Of a DNA stretch of 64,000 nucleotides, positions 18,414 to 26,230 are shown piece after piece. Position numbers and translations under genes: made by a program. The stretch's first letter is position 1. Each line of letters starts with the position of its first letter. Below the pieces are notes generated by a model. That model worked only from the letters and a program-made list of their open reading frames with translations. It made no database searches and had not been told where the DNA came from. Source of the DNA: Bacteroidaceae bacterium (lineage in GTDB: Bacteria > Bacteroidota > Bacteroidia > Bacteroidales > Bacteroidaceae). The stretch lies in the NCBI GenBank assembly GCA_017522785.1, contig JAFWYF010000032.1, forward strand, positions 1 through 64,000, read 5' to 3'.

Positions 18414-19550
18414 ATGAGTAAGAAGGTTTTTGTTTCGGGATGTTACGATATGTTGCACTCCGGACATGTCGCATTCTTCGAAGAGGCATCGCGTCATGGC
18501 GATTTATACGTTGGAATTGGCTCCGATAAAACAATCCATGAGTTGAAAGACCGCAAAACAATCAACACCGAACGTGAACGATTGTATATGGTTAAATCTA
18601 TACGTTATGTAAAAGATGCTTTTGTGAATTCCGGTAGCGGTATAATGGATTTTGCCGAGGATGTAAAACGTTTGAAACCCGATATATTCTTTGTAAATAC
18701 CGATGGTTATACTCCCGAAAAGAAACGTTTTTGCGAAGAAAACGGAATAGAATTGCTTGTTAGCAATAGAGTCCCTGCTGCAGGACTGCCCCGTCGTTCT
18801 ACAACAGCACTTCGACAAGAATGTAAAATACCTTATCGTATCGATTTGGCCGGTGGATGGCTCGACCAACCCTATGTAAACAAATTTGCAAAAGGACCGG
18901 TGCTTACAATAAGCATTGAACCCGATTACGAATTTAATAATCGTAGTGGCATGAGTACATCATCACGTAAAGCCGCTGTCGAGATGTGGCAGGTTGATAT
19001 ACCCGAGGGCGACAAAGAGACTCTTGCACGAATGTTATTCTGTTTTGAGAATCCTCCCGGTACAGAATATGTCAGTGGCTCACAAGATGCAATAGGTATT
19101 GTTATGCCCGGTTTGAATCGTCTCGATTACGATAATAACTATTGGCCTGTAAATATTGATAGTGTGCTCGATGCCGATATTCTCGATTTTATAGAAAAAA
19201 ATATATGGTTAATACCATTGTCGCCTCGTCGTGGCGATTACGATGTGCTTGCCGATACAAAAATAGATGAGGCTGGAGCACGCTGTTTGGCTGCCGCCGC
19301 CGACAAATGTTGGAAAGCAATATTAAATAAAGATATCGATGCATGGGGAAAGGCTGCAACAGAGTCTTTCCGTGCACAGATTGCTATGTTCCCTAACATG
19401 GCACCCGATTACGTCCTCGATGCTGTTAATGAGCATATCGATAATGTAAAAGGTATAAAAATATCGGGAGCAGGTGGTGGAGGATATCTTGTCATAGTAA
19501 ATGATGAACCTGTTAAGAATGCAATTCAAATAAGAATACGACGTAAATAA
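18414..19550 (+). CDS. Nucleotidyltransferase fused to a GHMP-kinase-like domain
   Basis: Residues 1-135 form a cytidylyl/adenylyltransferase fold with GCYDMLHSGH (HxGH at 15-18) and an RSTT (128-131) in the place of the ISTT-type motif. From 139 a GHMP-kinase-like domain begins: IPYRIDLAGGWLDQP (139-153), a possible degenerate ATP loop GMSTSSRKAA (179-188), SGSQDAIG (221-228) as in heptose kinases, and ISGAGGGGYLVIV (350-362). The kinase part (~240 residues) is shorter than a normal GHMP kinase. The combination suggests sugar phosphorylation plus nucleotide activation, like HldE or FKP but built differently. Product unknown. Confidence 0.75.
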   Translation: MSKKVFVSGCYDMLHSGHVAFFEEASRHGDLYVGIGSDKTIHELKDRKTINTERERLYMVKSIRYVKDAFVNSGSGIMDFAEDVKRLKPDIFFVNTDGYTPEKKRFCEENGIELLVSNRVPAAGLPRRSTTALRQECKIPYRIDLAGGWLDQPYVNKFAKGPVLTISIEPDYEFNNRSGMSTSSRKAAVEMWQVDIPEGDKETLARMLFCFENPPGTEYVSGSQDAIGIVMPGLNRLDYDNNYWPVNIDSVLDADILDFIEKNIWLIPLSPRRGDYDVLADTKIDEAGARCLAAAADKCWKAILNKDIDAWGKAATESFRAQIAMFPNMAPDYVLDAVNEHIDNVKGIKISGAGGGGYLVIVNDEPVKNAIQIRIRRK

Positions 19551-19558
19551 TTTTGCCT

Positions 19559-21763
19559 GTGAACTATATTGTTGCATTGTTATATCTATTTTTACCTTTT
19601 ACAGAAGAGCCATTGGACTCTATTGTATTGCAAGGGGTAGATGTCGTTGCTTCAATGAAAACATCCGATGTTGAAAAAGGAGCCTACTCCTCATCAAATT
19701 TCGGACGAGTAGATTTAGAAAATCGCCATATAACCTCTATAAAAGAGTTATCGGCTTTAGCTCCTAACTTCTACCAACCCGATTACGGTTCACGAATGAC
19801 GTCATCTATCTATGTTCGTGGCTTTGGCTCACGTATCGATCAACCTGTGGTTGGTATGAATATCGACCAACAACCGGTGATGAATAAAAACAACTACGAT
19901 TTCGACCTATTCGATATTGCCAGTATTCAAATTGTGCGAGGTGCACAAAGTACCCTCTTTGGGCGTAACACTTCGGGTGGTGCAATCAACATAGAGACTT
20001 TGTCGCCTTTGGTGTTTCAGGGTAAGCGACTCACATTGGAATATGGGAACGAAAACACAATAAGGCTTAAGGCATCGCATTTTGCAGCACCAAGCAAGCG
20101 ATTTGGCTGGTCGGCTGCAGTCTATTATGCCCACACCGATGGCTACTTCATGAATAAAGAGCGTGGCGAAAATTGCGATGAAGGCGACAACATCTCTACT
20201 CGTCTGCGTTTTCAATATCTACCTTCCGATGCATGGAGCATAGACAACTCTTTAACAATTGGCTTTGTAGATGAAGGCGGGTATGCCTATCGTAACTACA
20301 ATCCCGAAACAAAATTTCTGGCACCTGTTGCTTATAACGATGCTTGTTCGTACCAACGCTTTAACTTGTCAAATGGGTTGGTTGTAAAGCGTTTCTTCGA
20401 CAATTTTACACTATCCTCCATCACCGGTTATAGTTACACCGATGACCGAATGGACATGGACAACGACTTTTTGCCCTTGGACTATTTTACGCTGGGACAA
20501 TATCAAAAGGAGCACTCCTTGTCGCAAGAATTTGTGACAAAATCATCCGATGACAAACCACTTAAATGGTTGGGTGGTCTATCCCTGTTCTATAAACATC
20601 TGAACCTCGATGCTCCGGTTCTTTTTAAAAAATATGGAATAGATAATCTTATTCTCAAGAATGCCAATGAACATTTCTATCATCCCAATGGCTACGATTT
20701 GCAGTTCCGAGATGATACATTCCCCATCGAAGATAAGTTTGTCATTCCTACCTTTGGAACAGCACTCTATGGCAGATTAAGTTATGCCGTTGGCTCTTTT
20801 GAATTTACGGCAGGTCTTCGTCTCGACTATGAGTACTCTTTTATGGACTATAACAGCTACGCAAATCTTTACTTTAAATACGATAAAAACAGTAACGAGT
20901 ATATTCCTCTGGAGTCGCGTTTCAAAGGAGACGACAACTTAGATGCTCTAGAACTTCTTCCTCGTTTTTCTGTTACATATAGCCGTGAATGGGGTAGCGT
21001 ATATGCGTCGGCAAGCAGAGGCTTTAAAGCTGGCGGCTTTAACACCCAGCTCTTTTCCGACATCCTGCAAAAAAGAATAACAGATGATATTATAGGTAAC
21101 AGAACCGATAATGATGCTTCGGCAACAGTATATAAGCCCGAAACAAATTGGACCTATGAAATTGGTGCACATATCTCTCCATTCAAAGACGAACTATTGA
21201 CTATTTCGGGAACAATGTTTTTTATCGATTGTCGCGACCAACAACTTACCGTATTTCCCAAGGGAATGTCCACCGGACGCATGATGTCAAATGCCGGAAA
21301 GTCGCATAGTTACGGTGCAGAAATGGAGTTATCGTCTAAGATTGGACCTATTACCCTGCATGGTAGTTATGGCTATGTTCATGCGACTTTCAAGAACTAT
21401 ATAAGTGGAAACGACGACTATTCGGGTAACTATTTGCCGTTTGCACCGTCAGAGACGGCCTCGGCCAATATCTCCTATAATATTCCGGTACCACGTACTT
21501 TAGCAAATTTCTTAATACTTAACATTGGCTGGAATAGAGTGGGACGCATCTATTGGAACGAGGAAAATTCTCTATCTCAACCATTTTACGACCTATTCTA
21601 TGCATCCCTATCATGGGAAAAGGGCCATTTTGGTGCGTCGCTCTGGGGTAAGAATCTGCTCAACGAAGAGTATAATACCTTCTATTTTAAATCTATTAAC
21701 AACGACTTTTTTGCACAAGGCAAGCCATTACAGTTTGGACTTTCGTTACATTTGAATTTATAA
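19559..21763 (+). CDS. TonB-dependent outer-membrane receptor
   Basis: Energised outer-membrane importer of about 734 residues. A signal peptide is followed directly by the TonB box/plug region (VDVVAS, then GFGSRIDQPVVGMNID, IQIVRGAQSTLFGRNTSGGAINI) and a 22-strand barrel ending in a typical aromatic-rich C-terminus (LQFGLSLHLNL). It lacks the carboxypeptidase-regulatory extension of SusC proteins and has no SusD partner. No ATG gives a signal peptide; GTG at 19559 is preferred, TTG at 19553 is the alternative. The start is only 8 nt after the fused enzyme's stop, implying coupling. Substrate unknown. Confidence 0.88.
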   Translation: MNYIVALLYLFLPFTEEPLDSIVLQGVDVVASMKTSDVEKGAYSSSNFGRVDLENRHITSIKELSALAPNFYQPDYGSRMTSSIYVRGFGSRIDQPVVGMNIDQQPVMNKNNYDFDLFDIASIQIVRGAQSTLFGRNTSGGAINIETLSPLVFQGKRLTLEYGNENTIRLKASHFAAPSKRFGWSAAVYYAHTDGYFMNKERGENCDEGDNISTRLRFQYLPSDAWSIDNSLTIGFVDEGGYAYRNYNPETKFLAPVAYNDACSYQRFNLSNGLVVKRFFDNFTLSSITGYSYTDDRMDMDNDFLPLDYFTLGQYQKEHSLSQEFVTKSSDDKPLKWLGGLSLFYKHLNLDAPVLFKKYGIDNLILKNANEHFYHPNGYDLQFRDDTFPIEDKFVIPTFGTALYGRLSYAVGSFEFTAGLRLDYEYSFMDYNSYANLYFKYDKNSNEYIPLESRFKGDDNLDALELLPRFSVTYSREWGSVYASASRGFKAGGFNTQLFSDILQKRITDDIIGNRTDNDASATVYKPETNWTYEIGAHISPFKDELLTISGTMFFIDCRDQQLTVFPKGMSTGRMMSNAGKSHSYGAEMELSSKIGPITLHGSYGYVHATFKNYISGNDDYSGNYLPFAPSETASANISYNIPVPRTLANFLILNIGWNRVGRIYWNEENSLSQPFYDLFYASLSWEKGHFGASLWGKNLLNEEYNTFYFKSINNDFFAQGKPLQFGLSLHLNL

Positions 21764-21782
21764 ACCAATGAAATAAAATAAT

Positions 21783-22247
21783 ATGAAAAAACTTCTTTTA
21801 TTACCGCTATTTGCAATTTTGTTTTTAATGCCGTCATGCTCAAGCGATGACGATAAGACACCTCCTCCGGCAGGAACAACCAGCTTTGGTACACTTCAGG
21901 CTTATGCACCCGGAGCAACAGAGGGCTTTATTATGGAGAATGTAGAGACTGAAGCTATTGTAAACAGTGAAAGAACAGCACTCACACTAACTATTTATGA
22001 TGTAAAATTTGCAGAGGCAATGCAAAGTACATATGATATTACATTGCAGGATATTCCTTGTGTTGTAACAGAAGATGCTGTTGTTTTTGAGAATAATGAC
22101 GATATAATTCCTCTCTTGGGAACAACATCATCACCAATGCTTAAATTTTCTAAGGTAGAAGGTAGTATCGATAGAGCAGGTAATATCTCTTTCAATGCCG
22201 AAATGACCCGTGGAACTTTTACATATACAGGTACTGCAAGTAATTAA
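21783..22247 (+). CDS. Small lipoprotein, possibly calycin-like
   Basis: A 154-residue lipoprotein (LMPSC lipobox with Cys at 19, then acidic SSDDDK, a typical Bacteroidetes surface-export signal). The remainder is beta-rich without cysteines and resembles the lipocalin/calycin-like lipoproteins common in Bacteroides; that family call is tentative. It follows the TonB receptor by 19 nt and closes the operon, so it may be a surface partner binding the receptor's ligand (inference). Confidence 0.65.
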   Translation: MKKLLLLPLFAILFLMPSCSSDDDKTPPPAGTTSFGTLQAYAPGATEGFIMENVETEAIVNSERTALTLTIYDVKFAEAMQSTYDITLQDIPCVVTEDAVVFENNDDIIPLLGTTSSPMLKFSKVEGSIDRAGNISFNAEMTRGTFTYTGTASN

Positions 22248-22263
22248 GTCATGTTTTAGGACT

Positions 22264-22303
22264 ATTAAACCTCCAAAACCAATTTTGGTTTTGGAGGTTT
22301 AAT
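22264..22303. terminator. Strong palindromic terminator
   Basis: The arms ATTAAACCTCCAAAACCAA (22264-22282) and its exact complement (22285-22303) enclose only TT. It ends the NTase-GHMP/TonB/lipoprotein operon. Confidence 0.85.
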
Positions 22304-22313
22304 TATTTTCACC

Positions 22314-22321
22314 TATCTTCG
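22314..22321 (+). promoter_or_regulatory. -7 box of the esterase-GH123 operon
   Basis: TATCTTCG, 24 nt before the ATG at 22346, directly after the preceding terminator. Confidence 0.45.
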
Positions 22322-22345
22322 TACATATAAATATTTTGAAACAAT

Positions 22346-24508
22346 ATGAGAAGAATACTATTACTATTTTTTATTTTGACAACACTATTTTCAACTGCAC
22401 AAGAGAAGGTTCGTGTAGCATGCATTGGAAACAGTGTAACTTATGGCTATGGGCACGATAATCCATCCGAAACATCCTATCCTTCACAATTGGCCAAGAT
22501 GTTGGGCGATAACTACAATGTTGCCAATTTCGGACATTCCGGTGCAACATTGCTGAACAAAGGGCATCGTCCATACACTAAGCAGAAAGCATATACCGAT
22601 GCACTTGCTTTTGCTCCCGACGTTGCCGTAATACATTTGGGGCTTAACGACACCGACCCTCGCAATTGGCCTAACTACCGCGATGAGTTTGTTGGAGATT
22701 ATCTCTCATTGATAGATACATTGCGCACAATAAATCCCGATGTAAAGATATGGATATGTCGTATGACACCAATATTTAATCATCATCGTCGTTTTAAGTC
22801 GGGAACACGAGAATGGTTCTGGCAAATACAAAAAGCAATAGAGCACGAGGTATTGCCTTTGGCTGCCCCACAGTTACAAGATGCAACAAGTAATTTGCAA
22901 GAACTTCCACAAGTGCAACTTATAGATTTGCATACACCGCTGTATAATCGTCCCGACCTCTTCTCCGACGCTCTTCATCCAAATCCCGAAGGTGCCGGTA
23001 TAATTGCTCAAACGGTCTACTCTGCCATAACAGGAGACTATGGCGGGCTCTCTATGCCTGCTATATATAGCGATAACATGGTCATTCAGCGTGGTAAATA
23101 TTTCAATGTTAGTGGTAAAGCCAATGCTTGTGCAAAGGTGGTTGTTACTTTAGGAAAACAGAAACGTACAGAATATGCTTCGGCAGATGGTACATGGCAG
23201 TGCAGTTTCAATCCCATGGAGCCCGACGGAAAAGAGTACACGCTTACTGTTGAGAGTGAAGACAGAACATTGCAGTTCAAAAACATAGTCGTTGGCGAGG
23301 TATGGCTCTGCTCCGGACAATCCAACATGGCATGGATGGTTAAGCAAACTAATGGTGCAGAACAATACATACAAAATGCGGTAGATAAGAATATTCGTAT
23401 ATACGATATGAAACCTCGTATCTTTACCGATAATTATGCGTGGCCAAAAGAGGAGTTAGAAAACCTAAACAAACATAACCATTATAAACCCGCATCGTGG
23501 CAGAACGTTACAACAGAAAATATTGCCAATTTCTCGGCTGTTGCATATCACTTTGGCGCTATGCTTGCTGACTCACTAAAGATGCCGGTGGGGCTTATAT
23601 GCAATGCTATTGGTGGTGCACCCACAGAATCATTTATCGACCGTAAAACATTGGAATTTGATCCAGTGCTTGTTGATATACTATATCATTGGCGCAAGAA
23701 CGACATGGTACAAGACTGGGTACGTGGTCGTGCCGAAAAGAATATAGAATTGGCACAAAACCCACTGCAACGTCATCCCTATGAACCAGCATATCTTTTT
23801 GAGACTGCTATTGAACCACTTACTTGCTATCCTTTGCGTGGCTTTGTTTGGTATCAGGGAGAGTCCAATGCTCACAATGTAGAACTATACGATTATATGT
23901 TCCCGCGTATGGTAGATAGTTGGCGTCGTGCGTGGAGTTCACATCTTACAAATGAAATTCTCCCATTTATATATGTACAACTATCAAGTATAAATCGTCC
24001 TTCGTGGCCACATTTCCGTAATGTACAGCGTTTGCATCAGTATAGTGTAGATAATTGCTATATGGCTGTATCGAGCGATAAAGGGCATCCCACCGATGTG
24101 CATCCTCGTGATAAGAAACCTATTGGAGAGCGTTTGGCGCGTCAAGCATTGTACAATGTATATAAAAATAAAAATATCGTATCTTCGGGGCCAACACCAA
24201 TAAATGCAGAGGCTTCTGGTCAAGGTATCCTAATAACCTTTGAGAATAGCGATGGTATGCATCTTTCAAATGGAGATAATATCACCACCTTCGAACTTGC
24301 GGGTGAATATGGGAAATTCTATCCGGCAGAGGTTGTAAAAATTGATAACAACAGCATATATGTGGAATCTTCAAAAGTGGCAAATCCTTTACGTGTACGC
24401 TATGCATGGCAACCATATACAACAGCCAATCTTGTAAACTTACAAGGATTGCCGGCCGGCACATTTATGTTGGAATTAAATCAAGAGAAAGGAACATTAG
24501 TAAAGTAA
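22346..24508 (+). CDS. Two-domain sialate O-acetylesterase
   Basis: Exported esterase of 720 residues (signal peptide to about residue 18). It contains two SGNH hydrolase domains. The N-terminal one (about 20-230) has GNSVTYG with S30, HSGA, HLGLNDTD and DALHPN. The C-terminal sialate O-acetylesterase domain (about 300-640) has GQSNMAW with S326, GGAPTESF, WYQGESNAHN and HPRDKKPIGERLA. The same two-domain plan is known from Tannerella NanS. Removing O-acetyl groups from sialic acid opens mucin glycans to sialidases. It is followed after 16 nt by the GH123-like gene. Confidence 0.88.
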   Translation: MRRILLLFFILTTLFSTAQEKVRVACIGNSVTYGYGHDNPSETSYPSQLAKMLGDNYNVANFGHSGATLLNKGHRPYTKQKAYTDALAFAPDVAVIHLGLNDTDPRNWPNYRDEFVGDYLSLIDTLRTINPDVKIWICRMTPIFNHHRRFKSGTREWFWQIQKAIEHEVLPLAAPQLQDATSNLQELPQVQLIDLHTPLYNRPDLFSDALHPNPEGAGIIAQTVYSAITGDYGGLSMPAIYSDNMVIQRGKYFNVSGKANACAKVVVTLGKQKRTEYASADGTWQCSFNPMEPDGKEYTLTVESEDRTLQFKNIVVGEVWLCSGQSNMAWMVKQTNGAEQYIQNAVDKNIRIYDMKPRIFTDNYAWPKEELENLNKHNHYKPASWQNVTTENIANFSAVAYHFGAMLADSLKMPVGLICNAIGGAPTESFIDRKTLEFDPVLVDILYHWRKNDMVQDWVRGRAEKNIELAQNPLQRHPYEPAYLFETAIEPLTCYPLRGFVWYQGESNAHNVELYDYMFPRMVDSWRRAWSSHLTNEILPFIYVQLSSINRPSWPHFRNVQRLHQYSVDNCYMAVSSDKGHPTDVHPRDKKPIGERLARQALYNVYKNKNIVSSGPTPINAEASGQGILITFENSDGMHLSNGDNITTFELAGEYGKFYPAEVVKIDNNSIYVESSKVANPLRVRYAWQPYTTANLVNLQGLPAGTFMLELNQEKGTLVK

Positions 24509-24524
24509 AATTAAATAAATCATT

Positions 24525-26180
24525 ATGAAAAAAAGTATTATTGTTGTTCTTGCAACTCTTTGTGCATTGCCTTCGTTTGCGCAAATCGCTACACGCTGGG
24601 GAAACGTCGATACACGTTATCCGGTAGAGGCAGGTGCAAAAATTGCTACAGAGGGTATCAACAGCACTATGGCGTGGCGTGGTGAACGTGTAAATCTTCA
24701 ACTATTGGTAACAAACAGTTCCGATAGCACATCGGTTAATTACTATTTCAGTGAGTTAAAGTGTGGCAAGCACACTATTCCTTCAACAAATGTTGTAGGT
24801 GGTTTTGTGCAACCTGTCATAACCGATAAATTTACAGGTTGTGGTCGTCACGAGGTAGACGCGTATGGCTCCAATCTCTCTGCAGACAGAATTACCGATA
24901 CCAACCCTACAGTTATTGAACCAAATGTTTCGCGAGGCTTGTGGCTTACAGTGCAGGTGCCTCAGGATGCAACTCCCGGAACATATACAGGATATGTTGA
25001 GATTGAAGCAAATGGCTCAAAATCGAAACATAAATATAGTATAAAGGTGCTTGAGCGCACCCTGCCTGCTCCTGCACAATGGCGCTTTCATCTCGATTTC
25101 TGGCAGAATCCCTATGCGGTTGCACGTGTTCATAACGTAGATTTGTGGTCGCAGGAACATTTTGATGTGTTGCGTCCTTATATGAAGAAACTTGCTTCTG
25201 CCGGTCAGAAAGTTATTACAGCAACACTTATACACAAACCTTGGAATGGACAAACATACGACCACTTTGGCAGTATGGTAACATGGATACGCAAGATAGA
25301 CGGAACATGGTTGTACGATTTTACAATCTTCGACCGTTGGGTAGAATTCATGATGCAGTGTGGAATTGATAAAGAGATAACATGTTTCTCTATGATTCCT
25401 TGGCATCTCACTTTCCGTTATTATGACCAAGCCAGCGATGGACATAAAGAACTTAAATGTACTCCCGGTGATGAGGCCTATGAAAAGTTCTGGGGTGGCA
25501 TGTTGAATGCTTTTTCGGCTCATTTAAAGGCTAAAGGTTGGTTCGACAAGACATTTATTGCAATGGATGAACGTAGCTTAGCGCAAATGCAGGCTGCCAT
25601 AAAAGTGATTAACAAATATGCTCCGGGCATGAAAATCTCGATGGCAGGTCTTTATCATCCCGAGATTGAGGCCGATATCACCGATTATTGTCTCGATATA
25701 GAAACATACCATTCATATACTCCGGAACTGCTTGCTCGTCGTCGTGCCGAAGGCAAAATATCTACATATTACACCTGTTGTTCGGCCGAATATCCCAATC
25801 TTTTTACATTCACCGACCCTGCCGATGCTGAATTTATTGCATTGGAGGCTCTGGCAAAAGACCTCGATGGCTATTTGCGTTGGGCATACAACAGTTGGAC
25901 AGAGGAGCCTGAACTCGATTCGCGCTTTACCGCATGGCCTGCCGGAGATACATACGTTGTATATCCATTCAGCATAAGTTCTGTGCGCTGGGAACGTTTA
26001 GTGCAGGGAATTCAGCAGTTCGAGAAATATAAGATTCTTCTCGATGAAGCAGAGCGCAGTGGCAATAAACAGCGCGTGGCTCGTTTACAAAAAATTCTAA
26101 GCAAGGTGGATATCTCAAAGATTGCCAATGAGAGCGAGAGAATTGTAAAAGAGTTCCGAACATCAATCAACCGATTTTAA
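24525..26180 (+). CDS. GH123-like (DUF4091) glycoside hydrolase
   Basis: Exported protein (signal peptide to about residue 20) with an N-terminal beta-sandwich (about 25-185) and a TIM-barrel domain of the DUF4091/GH123 type. An Asp-Glu pair, D348-E349 in IAMDERSL, lies where Bacteroides vulgatus GH123 has its substrate-assisted catalytic Asp-Glu pair. GH123 enzymes are exo-beta-N-acetylgalactosaminidases; activity on terminal GalNAc is therefore likely, while the exact linkage is inference. Length 551. Cotranscribed with the sialate esterase. Confidence 0.78.
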   Translation: MKKSIIVVLATLCALPSFAQIATRWGNVDTRYPVEAGAKIATEGINSTMAWRGERVNLQLLVTNSSDSTSVNYYFSELKCGKHTIPSTNVVGGFVQPVITDKFTGCGRHEVDAYGSNLSADRITDTNPTVIEPNVSRGLWLTVQVPQDATPGTYTGYVEIEANGSKSKHKYSIKVLERTLPAPAQWRFHLDFWQNPYAVARVHNVDLWSQEHFDVLRPYMKKLASAGQKVITATLIHKPWNGQTYDHFGSMVTWIRKIDGTWLYDFTIFDRWVEFMMQCGIDKEITCFSMIPWHLTFRYYDQASDGHKELKCTPGDEAYEKFWGGMLNAFSAHLKAKGWFDKTFIAMDERSLAQMQAAIKVINKYAPGMKISMAGLYHPEIEADITDYCLDIETYHSYTPELLARRRAEGKISTYYTCCSAEYPNLFTFTDPADAEFIALEALAKDLDGYLRWAYNSWTEEPELDSRFTAWPAGDTYVVYPFSISSVRWERLVQGIQQFEKYKILLDEAERSGNKQRVARLQKILSKVDISKIANESERIVKEFRTSINRF

Positions 26181-26189
26181 TAAAAGTGT

Positions 26190-26230
26190 ATTAACTAAAA
26201 AAACAGCCCTAGGGCTGTTTTTTAGTTAAT
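26190..26230. terminator. Shared bidirectional terminator
   Basis: The sequence from ATTAACTAAA to TTTAGTTAAT is a palindrome centred on CAGCCCTAGGGCTG with one unpaired A. It serves the + strand GH123 gene and the - strand GH20 gene, whose stop codon (26224-26222) lies inside it. Confidence 0.85.
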
